Below are positions 25,004 through 34,197 of a stretch of DNA of 64,000 nt, piece by piece. Source of the DNA: Actinomyces sp. UMB0138 (GTDB taxonomy: Bacteria > Bacillota > Negativicutes > Veillonellales > Veillonellaceae). The translations under genes and the position numbers were made by a program. Numbering within the stretch: position 1 is the first letter of the stretch; the number at the start of each line of letters is the position of its first letter. The stretch covers positions 558,001 to 622,000 of the forward strand of contig NZ_PKMC01000002.1 of assembly GCF_002849225.1 (NCBI RefSeq). Direction: 5' to 3'. Under the pieces are notes generated by a model, which worked only from the letters and a program-made list of their open reading frames with translations, was not told the DNA's origin and did no database searches.

Positions 25004-27589
25004 GTGAACACCAAGCTCACTACTAAATCGCAGGAAGCGGTAACCGCTGCGTTGCAGGCTGCCTCGGCAGCAGGTAATCCGCAGGTGGAACCGCTGCACC
25101 TGCTCAATGTTTTATTGGAAGATGAGGGCGGGATTGCCCTGGCCCTGTTGGAGGCAGCGGGCGCGGATCGCAAGCAGATCGGCGCGCACGTGCGGAAAGC
25201 CCTGGTGGCATTGCCGTCCTCGTCAGGTTCTTCGGTTAGTGAACCATCCACTTCCAGGGCGCTGCTGAATGTGATTACCCAGGCCAGCGAGAGCGCTGGG
25301 GCCATGGGGGATGAGTACGTCTCTACTGAGCATTTGCTGCAGGCTCTGGCGAAAGTTCCCTCGGCGGCAGCCGAGGCGCTAAAAGCTGGCGGGGCTACGT
25401 CCGAAGCTCTCGAAGCGGCTATGCCCAAGATTCGGCAGAACGGCCCCGTTACCTCGCCGAATCCGGAGGGCACCTTCGAGGCTCTGAAAAAGTACGGGCG
25501 CGACCTGACCCAGGTTGCTAAGGATGGCAAACTCGACCCGGTCATTGGCAGAGACAGTGAAATCCGACGCGTGGTACAGGTTCTTTCTAGGCGCACCAAG
25601 AACAACCCGGTGTTGATCGGTGAACCCGGCGTTGGCAAGACTGCGGTAGTGGAGGGGCTAGCCCAGCGAATCGTCGCGGGCGACGTGCCGGAATCTCTTC
25701 GCGACAAGCGCCTGATTAGCCTGGACATTTCGGCAATGCTGGCGGGGGCAAAGTACCGCGGCGAATTTGAGGAACGCTTCAAGGCAGTGTTGGCTGAAGT
25801 GAAGTCTGCTGACGGGCAGATCATTACCTTCATCGACGAGTTGCACACGGTGGTAGGCGCCGGGGCCGGTTCGGAAGGTGCGATGGACGCGGGCAACATG
25901 CTCAAGCCGATGCTGGCCCGCGGGGAACTTCGCCTGGTGGGCGCTACTACGCTCGACGAATACCGCGAAAACATTGAAAAGGATCCGGCTTTGGAACGCC
26001 GGTTCCAGCAGGTTTTCGTGGGGGAGCCCTCGGTTGAGGACACCGTGGCAATACTGCGCGGCATCGCTCCTAAGTACGAAGCTCACCACAAGATCACCAT
26101 TTCGGATGGCGCCCTGGTTGCTGCTGCCCGCCTGTCCGACCGCTACATTACCGGCAGGCAGTTGCCGGATAAGGCGATCGACCTGATCGACGAGGCGGCT
26201 TCTAGACTGCGCATGGAGCTGGACTCTTCGCCAGAAGAGATCGACCAGCTCACCCGCGAGGTGGACCGGTTGCGCATGGAGGAGTCCTACCTGACTGATT
26301 CGGACGAGGCAGACGACGCTGCTAGCGCGGAACGGCTGGCTAAGCTGCGCGAAGAGCTGGCCAACAAGACCGAGGAATTGCGCGGACTCACTGCCAGATG
26401 GGAGGCCGAAAAGGCCGAGCACAACAAGGTCGGCGATCTGAGGGTAAAACTCGACGAGTTGCGCACCCAGTTGAACGTGGCCATGCGCGATGGGCGTTGG
26501 GAAGAAGCCGGCCGCCTGCAAAATGGCGACATCCCCCAGGTGGAACGGCAGATCGCCGCCGCCGAGGAGGATGAAGAGACCCCGCTCGAACCCATGATTG
26601 CCGAAAAGGTGGGGCCCAGCGAGGTTGCCGAGGTAGTCGAAGCGTGGACCGGCATTCCCACTGGCAAACTGCTAGAGGGCGAACAGGACAAGCTGTTGCA
26701 CATGGAAGACGTCATTGGCGAACGCCTAATAGGCCAGAAGAAGGCTGTTCAGGTGGTGGCCGATGCGGTGCGGCGCTCGCGGGCAGGGGTGTCTGACCCT
26801 GACCGGCCGACTGGTTCCTTCATGTTCCTGGGGCCGACTGGTGTGGGTAAGACCGAATTGGCAAAGTCCTTGGCGGACTTCCTGTTTGACGACGAGCATG
26901 CGCTGGTGCGTATCGACATGTCCGAGTATTCCGAGAAGCACTCGGTTTCGCGTCTGGTCGGTGCTCCTCCGGGATACGTCGGTTACGACGAGGGCGGCCA
27001 GCTCACCGAGGCGATTCGGCGTCGCCCCTACTCAGTGGTATTGCTGGACGAGGTCGAGAAGGCTCACCCCGAGATCTTCAACATTTTGTTGCAGGTCCTA
27101 GACGATGGCCGGCTTACTGATGGGCAGGGGCGCACGGTTGATTTCCGCAACACCATTTTGGTGCTGACTTCGAACTTGGGTTCGCAGTTCTTGGTGGATC
27201 CAACCATGGACACCGAGGAGCAGCACAACTCGGTAATGTCTACGGTCCGGAGTGCGTTCAAGCCGGAATTCCTGAACAGGTTGGACGAAGTAGTAATCTT
27301 CGACGCCCTTGATGAGGACGAATTGGGCCAGATTGTCACTTTGCAGGTGGCCTCCATGGCGGCCCGTCTGAAGGACCGCAGGATCAAGCTTGAGGTGGAT
27401 GAATCGGCCCGACAGTACCTGGCAAGGGAAGGGTATGATCCGGCGTACGGTGCCCGCCCTCTGCGGCGACTGGTACAGCGGGAAATTGGCGATCCACTAG
27501 CGAAAATGCTGCTTGCTGGAAAGGTTAAGGAGGGCGAAACCGTCACCGTTACGGCAACGGATTCGAAGCTTAATCTTGGCGTGGCATAA
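25004..27589 (+). CDS. clpB: ClpB disaggregase (AAA+ ATPase)
   Basis: This 861-residue protein has an N domain (1-145), a first AAA module with Walker A GEPGVGKT near residue 206, a coiled-coil middle domain (about 400-520), and a second AAA module with Walker A GPTGVGKT near 609 and arginine-finger segments. It starts at GTG behind GAGGAGG. ClpB hexamers extract polypeptides from aggregates with DnaK. A single HAIR box marks it as part of the HspR regulon. A hairpin terminator follows. Confidence 0.97.
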   Translation: MNTKLTTKSQEAVTAALQAASAAGNPQVEPLHLLNVLLEDEGGIALALLEAAGADRKQIGAHVRKALVALPSSSGSSVSEPSTSRALLNVITQASESAGAMGDEYVSTEHLLQALAKVPSAAAEALKAGGATSEALEAAMPKIRQNGPVTSPNPEGTFEALKKYGRDLTQVAKDGKLDPVIGRDSEIRRVVQVLSRRTKNNPVLIGEPGVGKTAVVEGLAQRIVAGDVPESLRDKRLISLDISAMLAGAKYRGEFEERFKAVLAEVKSADGQIITFIDELHTVVGAGAGSEGAMDAGNMLKPMLARGELRLVGATTLDEYRENIEKDPALERRFQQVFVGEPSVEDTVAILRGIAPKYEAHHKITISDGALVAAARLSDRYITGRQLPDKAIDLIDEAASRLRMELDSSPEEIDQLTREVDRLRMEESYLTDSDEADDAASAERLAKLREELANKTEELRGLTARWEAEKAEHNKVGDLRVKLDELRTQLNVAMRDGRWEEAGRLQNGDIPQVERQIAAAEEDEETPLEPMIAEKVGPSEVAEVVEAWTGIPTGKLLEGEQDKLLHMEDVIGERLIGQKKAVQVVADAVRRSRAGVSDPDRPTGSFMFLGPTGVGKTELAKSLADFLFDDEHALVRIDMSEYSEKHSVSRLVGAPPGYVGYDEGGQLTEAIRRRPYSVVLLDEVEKAHPEIFNILLQVLDDGRLTDGQGRTVDFRNTILVLTSNLGSQFLVDPTMDTEEQHNSVMSTVRSAFKPEFLNRLDEVVIFDALDEDELGQIVTLQVASMAARLKDRRIKLEVDESARQYLAREGYDPAYGARPLRRLVQREIGDPLAKMLLAGKVKEGETVTVTATDSKLNLGVA

Positions 27590-27603
27590 TTGACCGGCGC
27601 TTG

Positions 27604-27639
27604 GCGCGGAGTGATCCCAGTTTTGGGATCGCTCCGCGC
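27604..27639 (+). terminator. Terminator hairpin after clpB
   Basis: GCGCGGAGTGATCCC pairs with GGGATCGCTCCGCGC (one wobble) across a 6-base loop, just past the clpB stop. There is no strong T run afterwards. Confidence 0.65.
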
Positions 27640-27654
27640 TGTCGCATAACAATT

Positions 27655-27678
27655 TGTAAAGCAAAAATTAAATTTACA
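27655..27678. promoter_or_regulatory. Candidate TetR operator
   Basis: TGTAAA-N12-TTTACA, in AT-rich sequence 54 bases before the TetR start. Symmetry and position suggest autoregulation. Confidence 0.4.
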
Positions 27679-27731
27679 GTAATGTGCTCGGAACGGGCTA
27701 AACTAAGGTAGAAGAGGTCAGAGGGGAGATT

Positions 27732-28742
27732 GTGATGCCTGCGCGAAAGAAAGAGCGGGGACCTTATGCTGGCGGCCTAGCTCGGCGGCAGAAAATCCTA
27801 GATACAACGGTTGCGCTCCTTGGCGAGGTGGGATATTACGGTCTTTCCATGAGGGATATCGCTCGTCGAGTCGGCATCTCTCACCCCGGCGTCATCTACC
27901 ATTTCCCCACTAAAGAAGCGCTGCTGGCGGCGGTTATCGAACGCTACGAAAGCCAGTTCGGCGTAACACTCGACAGTGTCGAGCACTTGGAGGCACACGA
28001 GGTCGTTCGCCTTTTCTTAGCTCTTACCGGTATTCACGTACACGACCCGGCTCTGGCTCAGATGGACTGTGTAATCGAGGTGGAGGCTGCTTCTACCGGT
28101 CATCCGGCCCGGGAACATTACCAGTACAACATGACTCGCATCGCGAAGGCGTTGACCAGGGCATACAAGGCATTTGAAGAGCACGGCCTATTCAAGGTGA
28201 ATACTTCTGCCGCGGATCTGGCCCAGCAGCACCTGGCACTGTGGCGGGGGCTGCGCATCATGTGGCTATACGATCACAGCGTGGACGTGCAGGGTGCGCT
28301 TCGCGGCGAAATTGTGAAGGCCTTCGACATACTGAGCCCGCATCACGCTTCGCTCGCAAAATACTTGGAGCTCGACACTCCGCAGGCAATGTTGCAGATA
28401 CAGCGGGTTACGGGCATGACCCTTCGGGACTTCCTAGACATTGGGCTGCTGGATGTTTCCCCCGACAATCTGTCTGATATGGGCGTTGGCCACCTGCAGA
28501 TCGGACTGGTTTACCGCATTCTTAACGCGGATGTGCTCACGGTTCAAGACATTGCTGACAGCTATTACGCCCACGAGGTTCCCAAGCGAGTCGTGGACAA
28601 GATTATTGCCTCCGACATCGTCACCGATCGGGACCTGGTCCTAGCGAAGGGCTGGGATGACAGCGAAGAACAGGATCGGGAAGAAGCGATCCGGCAGCTG
28701 TTTGCACCTGTACAGCAAGAAGAAGACCCACAGGGGAAATAG
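27732..28742 (+). CDS. TetR family regulator with unusual C-terminal extension
   Basis: The 336-residue protein has a standard TetR helix-turn-helix (MRDIARRVGISHPGVIYHFP at about 41-60) and a ligand domain to about 215. It then carries a further 120 residues (from LELDTPQAMLQIQRVTG) not found in ordinary 190-220-residue TetR proteins. The extension looks helical, ends in an acidic tail and has no motif I can name. The start is GTG, with ATG next to it, behind GAGGGGAG. Its stop abuts the ATG of the serine hydrolase gene, so the two form an operon. Confidence 0.82.
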   Translation: MMPARKKERGPYAGGLARRQKILDTTVALLGEVGYYGLSMRDIARRVGISHPGVIYHFPTKEALLAAVIERYESQFGVTLDSVEHLEAHEVVRLFLALTGIHVHDPALAQMDCVIEVEAASTGHPAREHYQYNMTRIAKALTRAYKAFEEHGLFKVNTSAADLAQQHLALWRGLRIMWLYDHSVDVQGALRGEIVKAFDILSPHHASLAKYLELDTPQAMLQIQRVTGMTLRDFLDIGLLDVSPDNLSDMGVGHLQIGLVYRILNADVLTVQDIADSYYAHEVPKRVVDKIIASDIVTDRDLVLAKGWDDSEEQDREEAIRQLFAPVQQEEDPQGK

Positions 28743-29582
28743 ATGCACTCCATGCCTCGGCAATTGCAGCAATCGTTAGATGAAACCGACCGACTGCTGC
28801 AGGAACCGTGGCAGCTGGTAGTGGTAAAAAGAGGCAAGGCGGTAGGGTGGACGCCCGGCATCCACCAGTCCTTCCCGCTCGCCTCAGTAACCAAATTGCT
28901 CGCGTCGTGGGCATACTTGGTAGCGCTCGAAGCGGGAAAGATATCGCTTTCAGATCCGCTAGGGCCAAAGGGGGCAACCCTCGAGCACGTCTTCTCGCAC
29001 GCTTCCGGGTTGGCCATGGATTCAGATAAGGTGCTCTCTCCGGTTGGCACCCGGCGCATCTACTCGAACCGGAACATCGAAATCTTGGGCCAGGCAGTCT
29101 GCCAGAGCGTGGGAGCTGAAAACGCGGGGCAGTGGATCAAGCAGGCGGTACTGGAGCCGCTGCAAATGACCGAAACATCCGTGCCCGGATCGCCGGCGTA
29201 TTCGGGAATATCAACCACTAATGACCTGACGCTGTTCCTGCGGGAACTGATGGAGCCCACCCTGATCAGCAAAGAAACCGCTGCAAATGCGATGCGCCCT
29301 CATTTTGATGGACTCAGCGGGGTGCTGCCCGGCTATGGCAGGCAAGACAACAACCTGTGGGGGCTAGGATTTGAAATCCGGGGGCAGAAATCGCCGCACT
29401 GGACCGCGCCCTCAGCCTCTCAAAAAGTGTGTGGGCACTTCGGGCAATCCGGGTCGTTCCTATGGGTGGACCCGCAGCTGCAACTGGGGGCCGCCTTCAT
29501 TGGAGCCAAGCCGTTTGGGAAGCAACATGTGCAGGCTTGGCCGGGCCTAAATGAGGCGATCCTGGCAGCCTACGCCGATTAG
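28743..29582 (+). CDS. Serine hydrolase, class C beta-lactamase fold
   Basis: The 279-residue protein has the SxxK motif in LASVTKLL (Ser about 46), a Tyr motif in RIYSNRNIEILG, and a late HFGQSGSF resembling the HxG/KTG element. No signal peptide is seen, so it is probably cytosolic, unlike secreted beta-lactamases; an esterase or peptidase role fits better. Zero spacing to the TetR gene implies co-expression and perhaps a shared ligand. Its end overlaps the convergent NUDIX gene by four bases. Confidence 0.82.
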   Translation: MHSMPRQLQQSLDETDRLLQEPWQLVVVKRGKAVGWTPGIHQSFPLASVTKLLASWAYLVALEAGKISLSDPLGPKGATLEHVFSHASGLAMDSDKVLSPVGTRRIYSNRNIEILGQAVCQSVGAENAGQWIKQAVLEPLQMTETSVPGSPAYSGISTTNDLTLFLRELMEPTLISKETAANAMRPHFDGLSGVLPGYGRQDNNLWGLGFEIRGQKSPHWTAPSASQKVCGHFGQSGSFLWVDPQLQLGAAFIGAKPFGKQHVQAWPGLNEAILAAYAD

Positions 29583-30202
29583 TCGAATAGGGTCTGCCAC
29601 GCTGGTCCTTGAGCGCGGGCCTCGAAGCACATGCGGATCTGCGCGGGCGTGTTCTTGGAATCAGAGACCTGTGGCAGCTCATCCAGGCTGAAGTAACCGG
29701 ACTTTGTAGTTTCGATGTTTGACTCGAAGCTGCCGCCCTCGTTGTGGCAAAGGAAAAATAGCTTCCACACCGAATAGGCAAACAGGGGTTGGTTGTGCTT
29801 GTTGCGATCTTGCACCGCCACCAGCTTGTAGGGGCGCACGCGCAGCCCCGCTTCCTCGGCTGCCTCTTTTGCCGTGTTCGAGGCCGGGGACTGCAAGATG
29901 TCAGCCCAGCCTCCCGGAAGGGACCACTGGCCGTCATTCTCACGCACCAAAAGGATCTTGTCATCCCTAAATATTGCCGCGCGTGTATCCACCTTCGGAG
30001 TCTGATAGCCCGATTCGTTGCAGAACAGCTCTCGTGCCTTCTGCGTGGGAATATCTGCCTGGTGAGCCACCATTTCGGCGGCTATTTCCCGCAGCTCTTG
30101 GTAGCGTGCGCGATCGAAGTTGTTATCCGTGTATGCCAAACCCGTTTGGGCTAAAGACTGAATGCGCATAGCCCACGAGAGCCAGCGTTCCACCTGCTGC
30201 AC
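29579..30202 (-). CDS. NUDIX hydrolase with N-terminal NUDIX-associated domain
   Basis: This 207-residue protein has an N-terminal helical region (1-60) typical of the ADP-ribose-pyrophosphatase-like group, then a NUDIX domain with LPGGWADILQSPASNTAKEA followed by AEEAGL. Against the consensus GX5EX7REUXEEXGU, the first Glu is Gln and the Arg is Lys. The metal-binding EE pair is kept, so activity is likely but not certain. It starts at GTG behind AGGAGGA, eight bases after the exonuclease III gene. Confidence 0.85.
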   Translation of the reverse strand: MQQVERWLSWAMRIQSLAQTGLAYTDNNFDRARYQELREIAAEMVAHQADIPTQKARELFCNESGYQTPKVDTRAAIFRDDKILLVRENDGQWSLPGGWADILQSPASNTAKEAAEEAGLRVRPYKLVAVQDRNKHNQPLFAYSVWKLFFLCHNEGGSFESNIETTKSGYFSLDELPQVSDSKNTPAQIRMCFEARAQGPAWQTLFD

Positions 30203-30210
30203 TGTTCCTC

Positions 30211-30984
30211 CTACAGGTCGAAGTCAACAATTACGGGCACGTGGTCAGAGGCGCCTTTGCCCTTGCGCTCTTCGCGGTCGATCTGCACGTTAGTGACCGC
30301 TTTATCGAGGGCGGCGGTGGCGTACATCCAGTCGATGCGCATGCCCTCGTTCTTGGGGAAGCGCAGTCGCCGGTAGTCCCAGTAGGTGTAGCCTTCCGCC
30401 CGGTCCCGGGTCACCTCTACCATCCCGAGGTCGGAAAAAGCGGCGAATGCTTCGCGTTCCGGAGCGGACACGTGCGTGGAGTCTTTGAAGACCTCCATGT
30501 CCCACACGTCCTTGTCTTCGGGGGCCACGTTCCAATCGCCCATTAGGGCCAGCCTATCCTGCCCCGACTCCAGCTGCGCGCTGGCAAAGTCTTTCAATCT
30601 AGCCAGCCAGTCCAGTTTGTACTGGTAGTGGGGGTCGTCCAAGGCTCGTCCGTGAGGCACGTACAGGGAGCCGATGCGTACCCCGGCGCAGGTGGCGAAT
30701 ATTGCCCGCGGTTCTACCTTGTCTTTGAAAGTAGGACAGTTCGGAAAAGACACCTGGACGTCCTGCGGTTCGCTGCGCGAGAGGATCGCCACCCCGTTCC
30801 ACTGGCTGATGCCGGCAGCGCAAGAGTAGTAGCCGACCTCGGCAAAAGCGTCCGCGGGAAAGACCTCTTCCTTGCACTTGGTTTCTTGGATGGCAAGCAC
30901 GTCCGCTTCGGAGCGATCCAAAAATGCCAGGACGCGGTCTAGTCGGGCTCTAATAGAGTTCACATTCCAGGTTGCAATACGCAT
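30211..30984 (-). CDS. xth: Exodeoxyribonuclease III (AP endonuclease)
   Basis: The 257-residue protein has the EEP-family motifs: IATWNVNSIRARLDR at the start, IQETKCKEE with the metal-binding Glu, LMGDWNVAPEDKDV, MRIDWMY, and the C-terminal SDHVPVIVDF. It cleaves abasic sites and 3'-blocked ends in base-excision repair. A TAGCTT -10 box six bases before the ATG, without an SD, suggests a leaderless message. It is first in an operon with the NUDIX gene and divergent from pyrE. Confidence 0.94.
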   Translation of the reverse strand: MRIATWNVNSIRARLDRVLAFLDRSEADVLAIQETKCKEEVFPADAFAEVGYYSCAAGISQWNGVAILSRSEPQDVQVSFPNCPTFKDKVEPRAIFATCAGVRIGSLYVPHGRALDDPHYQYKLDWLARLKDFASAQLESGQDRLALMGDWNVAPEDKDVWDMEVFKDSTHVSAPEREAFAAFSDLGMVEVTRDRAEGYTYWDYRRLRFPKNEGMRIDWMYATAALDKAVTNVQIDREERKGKGASDHVPVIVDFDL

Positions 30985-30990
30985 ACTTCT

Positions 30991-30996
30991 AAGCTA
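30991..30996 (-). promoter_or_regulatory. Candidate -10 box for xth (leaderless)
   Basis: TAGCTT on the minus strand, six bases before the ATG. The divergent pyrE box lies 26 bases away. Confidence 0.4.
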
Positions 30997-31022
30997 TCGC
31001 ACGGCCGGGCGCGCCAAGCCTG

Positions 31023-31028
31023 TAAAGT
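31023..31028 (+). promoter_or_regulatory. Extended -10 box for pyrE (leaderless)
   Basis: TAAAGT, preceded by TG, ends six bases before the pyrE ATG. The only SD-like bases (GAGG) are too close to the start to work. Confidence 0.5.
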
Positions 31029-31034
31029 AGAGGC

Positions 31035-31601
31035 ATGTCTAACGATCCGCAGCACAACAAACTTGCCGAACTAGTACGTGAACTGGCCGTTATTCGCGGG
31101 GAAGTTACCCTTGCCTCCGGCCTCAAATCTGATTTTTACGTGGACATGCGCAGAGCAACTTTGCACCACGAAGCAGCCCCTCTGATCGGGCACGTCATGC
31201 TGGACATGCTGGAAGAAGCCGGCATTTCCCCAGAAGATATTGACGCCGTTGGCGGACTCACTATGGGAGCCGACCCGGTTGCCACCGCGATCATGCACGC
31301 AGCCGCTTCCAGGGGCCTAGACGTGGACGCCTTCGTAGTGCGCAAGGCCGCCAAGGACCACGGCATGAAGCGCCGCATCGAAGGGCCGGACATTGCTGGC
31401 CGCAACGTGGTGGTGCTCGAAGATACCTCTACCACCGGCGGCTCCCCGCTGGAAGCCGCAAAAGCTGTTTCCGAGGCCGGCGCCAATATCCTGGCCGTCG
31501 CCGTTGTAGTAGACCGCGACACGGGTGCCAAGGAAAAGATCGAAGCGGCCGGGTACAAGTACCTGCACGCCCTCTCGCTTTCGGATTTGGAGCTGGACTA
31601 A
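31035..31601 (+). CDS. pyrE: Orotate phosphoribosyltransferase
   Basis: The 188-residue protein has the PRPP loop NVVVLEDTSTTGGSPLEAAK (about 122-141) and the N-terminal LASGLKSDFYVDMR typical of OPRTase. It joins orotate to PRPP to give OMP in pyrimidine synthesis. It is the first gene of a tight plus-strand trio with an SDR and a TrmH methyltransferase; the next start follows directly after its stop. Pyrimidine regulation signals were not seen. Confidence 0.93.
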   Translation: MSNDPQHNKLAELVRELAVIRGEVTLASGLKSDFYVDMRRATLHHEAAPLIGHVMLDMLEEAGISPEDIDAVGGLTMGADPVATAIMHAAASRGLDVDAFVVRKAAKDHGMKRRIEGPDIAGRNVVVLEDTSTTGGSPLEAAKAVSEAGANILAVAVVVDRDTGAKEKIEAAGYKYLHALSLSDLELD

Positions 31602-32360
31602 GTGGCAACAGCCCTAATCACCGGTGCCTCTTCGGGCATCGGTGAAGAGTTTGCCCGCCAACTAGCTGAACGTGGACACGACCTGGTGCTAGTGGCGCGC
31701 AACGAAACTAAATTGCGGCAGGTGGCGGCCGCCCTCGACTGGGTAAATGTCGAGGTGCTGCCCGCGGACCTGTCGAAAGCGGCAGACACGGATCGGGTCG
31801 CAGCCCGGCTCTCTCAGTCGGAGCGGCCCATCTCGCTGCTGGTAAACAACGCCGGCTTCGGCTTGGGGCAAGTGTTCGTCGAGGGCGACACGCAGCGCGA
31901 ACTAGACGCGTTGAACGTGATGGTGCGTGCGGTCATGGTGTTATCCCAGGCTGCAGCGCGCGCTATGAAGGCGCGCCACCACGGCGCCATAGTCAACATT
32001 TCCTCGGTGGCTTCCTGGACGGCAGGGGGCACCTACGCTGCCCACAAGACCTGGGTGAACGTCTTCTCGGAAGCACTTGCCAGTGAACTGAAGGGGAGCG
32101 GGGTCACGGTCACCTCCGTGCGGCCGGGCACCACCGCCACCGAATTCTTTGACAAGATCGGTTTCGACTTCGCCTCTCTGCCAACGATTGCTCGGATCAG
32201 CCCACAACAGGTCGTAGCCGAAGCTATGCGTGGGGTTAGCGCAGGAAAGGTCGAGGTCGTACCTTCCTTTACGTACAAGGTGGTCGACGCCCTCACCCAC
32301 ATCAGCCCCCGCCCCCTAATCAGGCTCATCACCGGACGATCCAGCTGGAGGATCAGATAG
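31602..32360 (+). CDS. Short-chain dehydrogenase/reductase
   Basis: This 252-residue classical SDR has the cofactor motif TGASSGIGEEFARQLAERG at the N-terminus, NNAGFG, and the Ser/YAAHK catalytic set around residues 137-155. It starts at GTG immediately after the pyrE stop and overlaps the methyltransferase start by one base. The C-terminal 45 residues resemble the DltE/YqjQ-like subgroup. The substrate is unknown. Confidence 0.87.
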   Translation: MATALITGASSGIGEEFARQLAERGHDLVLVARNETKLRQVAAALDWVNVEVLPADLSKAADTDRVAARLSQSERPISLLVNNAGFGLGQVFVEGDTQRELDALNVMVRAVMVLSQAAARAMKARHHGAIVNISSVASWTAGGTYAAHKTWVNVFSEALASELKGSGVTVTSVRPGTTATEFFDKIGFDFASLPTIARISPQQVVAEAMRGVSAGKVEVVPSFTYKVVDALTHISPRPLIRLITGRSSWRIR

Positions 32361-33001
32361 TGGCAGAAGAACGTATTGATTCCCGCGAGGTCGGGGTAGG
32401 CCCTTACCCCGGAGGGAAGAAGGCATGGCCGGACGATCCGCGATTGGATCCGACCCTGCTCGAATATGGTGACCGGCGAAACGTCTCAGATAAATACCGG
32501 TATTGGAAGCTGGATGCCATTGTTGCTGATCTGGATCAGTCGCGATCCTCGCTTGAAGTGGCCATCGAGAACCTGGACCACGATTTCAACATCGGCTCCA
32601 TTGTGCGCAGCGCCAACGCCTTCAATGCCCAAGCGGTGCACATCGTTGGCAAGAAGCGTTGGAACCGGCGCGGAGCAATGGTCACCGACCGGTACCTGCA
32701 CGTAGACAACCTGGCCACGCCAGAAGAATTTGTTAGCCGGATGCAAGAACGCGGCAAACTAATCATCGGCATTGACAATGTTCCCGGCTCCACCCCAATC
32801 GAAGAGGTGGAACTACCGCGTGAGTGCGTGCTAGTTTTCGGCTCCGAATCAGAAGGACTAAGCGAGCCGATGCGAGCCTCTTGCAGCGCAATTCACCACA
32901 TCACCCAGTACGGTTCCACCCGCTCCATAAACGTGGGTGCTGCCGCCGCGGTCGCAATGTGGGCATGGGCCAGAGTGCACCTTAGCCGCCCTACCGGTTA
33001 G
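32360..33001 (+). CDS. TrmH/SpoU family RNA 2'-O-methyltransferase
   Basis: The 213-residue SPOUT enzyme carries the three TrmH motifs: NLDHDFNIGSIVRSANAFNA (Asn/Arg catalytic), LVFGSESEGLS (SAM knot), and STRSINVGAAAAVAMWAW. It methylates ribose in tRNA or rRNA; which RNA is not clear. The GTG start overlaps the SDR stop by one base. The N-terminal 60 residues are a family-specific extension. Confidence 0.88.
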   Translation: MAEERIDSREVGVGPYPGGKKAWPDDPRLDPTLLEYGDRRNVSDKYRYWKLDAIVADLDQSRSSLEVAIENLDHDFNIGSIVRSANAFNAQAVHIVGKKRWNRRGAMVTDRYLHVDNLATPEEFVSRMQERGKLIIGIDNVPGSTPIEEVELPRECVLVFGSESEGLSEPMRASCSAIHHITQYGSTRSINVGAAAAVAMWAWARVHLSRPTG

Positions 33002-33056
33002 CTACAGGCGAATATTGGGCTAAATTGGGACTTTGGCACTCGGAAAAAAATGTGAA

Positions 33057-33077
33057 ACAGGGTAAATTTATCCCTGT
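33057..33077. promoter_or_regulatory. Palindrome upstream of fba
   Basis: ACAGGG-N9-CCCTGT with an AT-rich centre, 29 bases before the fba start. It is a possible operator in the 105-base gap. Confidence 0.4.
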
Positions 33078-33106
33078 AGCGATCCTCTAGTTAAAAGGAG
33101 ATACCT

Positions 33107-34132
33107 GTGGCAATCGCAACCCCAGAGGTCTACGCCGAAATGCTGGACCGGGCAAAGGAACAGAAGTTCGCGTACCCGGCAATCAACGTAACCTCTTCCC
33201 AGACCCTAACTGCTGCCCTGCGTGGATTCGAGGAAGCCGAATCTGACGGCATCATCCAGGTTTCCGTAGGTGGTGCCGAATACTTCTCTGGTTCTACCAA
33301 GAAGGATCGCGTTGCCGGCTCGCTGGCAATGGTTGCTTACGCCCGTGAGGTCGCCAAGAACTACAACGTCACCGTTGCGCTGCACACCGACCACTGCGCC
33401 AAGCAGAACATCGACTCTTGGGTACGTCCGCTGCTAGAGCTGGAGGCCGAAGAGGTCAAGGCTGGCCGCGATCCGTTCTTCCAGTCGCACATGTGGGACG
33501 GCTCCTCCGTTCCGCTCGACGAGAACCTGAAGATTGGCCAGGAGCTGCTGGAGCTGTCCCAGAAGGCCAACACCATCCTGGAAGTTGAAATCGGCGTTGT
33601 CGGCGGCGAAGAAGACGGCATCAAGGGCGAAATTAACGAGAAGCTGTACACCACCACCGAAGATGGCATCAAGACCGTCGAGGCTCTTGGCCTAGGTGAA
33701 AAGGGCCGTTACATGACTGCTCTTACCTTCGGTAACGTTCACGGCGCATACAAGCCCGGCTTCGTGAAGCTGCGTCCGGAAATCCTGGGCACCATCCAGG
33801 AAGAGGTCGGCGCCAAGTTCAACGCTGGCGATCGTCCATTCGACCTAGTAATGCACGGCGGCTCCGGCTCCACTGCCGAAGAAATCGCCACCGCTGTAAA
33901 GAACGGCGTCATCAAGATGAACGTCGACACCGACACCCAGTACGCCTTCACCCGTCCGGTTGCTGCCTGGATGATGGAGAACTACTCCGGCGTCCTGAAG
34001 ATCGACGGCGAGGTAGGCGTCAAGAAGCAGTACGATCCCCGTTCTTGGGGCAAGGCTGCTGAAGCTGGCATGGCTGCACGCGTTGTCGAGGCCTGTGAAC
34101 GACTCGGCTCCAAGGGCACCAAGATGAAGTAA
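33107..34132 (+). CDS. fba: Class II fructose-bisphosphate aldolase
   Basis: The 341-residue protein is the long class IIA type. It has zinc ligands in ALHTDHCAKQNIDSWV, the EIGVVGGEEDGI loop, the late His in GNVHGAY, and VMHGGSGS. It starts at GTG behind AAAGGAG and ends at a terminator. It cleaves fructose-1,6-bisphosphate in glycolysis. A second, shorter class II aldolase at 43.3 kb probably serves tagatose-bisphosphate. Its codon use (mostly C- or G-ending) suggests high expression. Confidence 0.96.
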   Translation: MAIATPEVYAEMLDRAKEQKFAYPAINVTSSQTLTAALRGFEEAESDGIIQVSVGGAEYFSGSTKKDRVAGSLAMVAYAREVAKNYNVTVALHTDHCAKQNIDSWVRPLLELEAEEVKAGRDPFFQSHMWDGSSVPLDENLKIGQELLELSQKANTILEVEIGVVGGEEDGIKGEINEKLYTTTEDGIKTVEALGLGEKGRYMTALTFGNVHGAYKPGFVKLRPEILGTIQEEVGAKFNAGDRPFDLVMHGGSGSTAEEIATAVKNGVIKMNVDTDTQYAFTRPVAAWMMENYSGVLKIDGEVGVKKQYDPRSWGKAAEAGMAARVVEACERLGSKGTKMK

Positions 34133-34148
34133 ATCCTGCGCGGATTTG

Positions 34149-34178
34149 TGGGGCTGGCGCCAAAGAGCGCCGGCCCCA
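34149..34178 (+). terminator. Terminator after fba
   Basis: TGGGGCTGGCGC and GCGCCGGCCCCA form the stem (one mismatch), followed by TTTTC. Confidence 0.8.
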
Positions 34179-34197
34179 TTTTCGTTGGAGAAAAATC

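Noticed and set aside
24913..26064. 383-residue open frame on the minus strand opposite clpB
   Set aside because: It is the antisense shadow of the conserved clpB N domain and first AAA module, Ser/Arg-rich and without family features.
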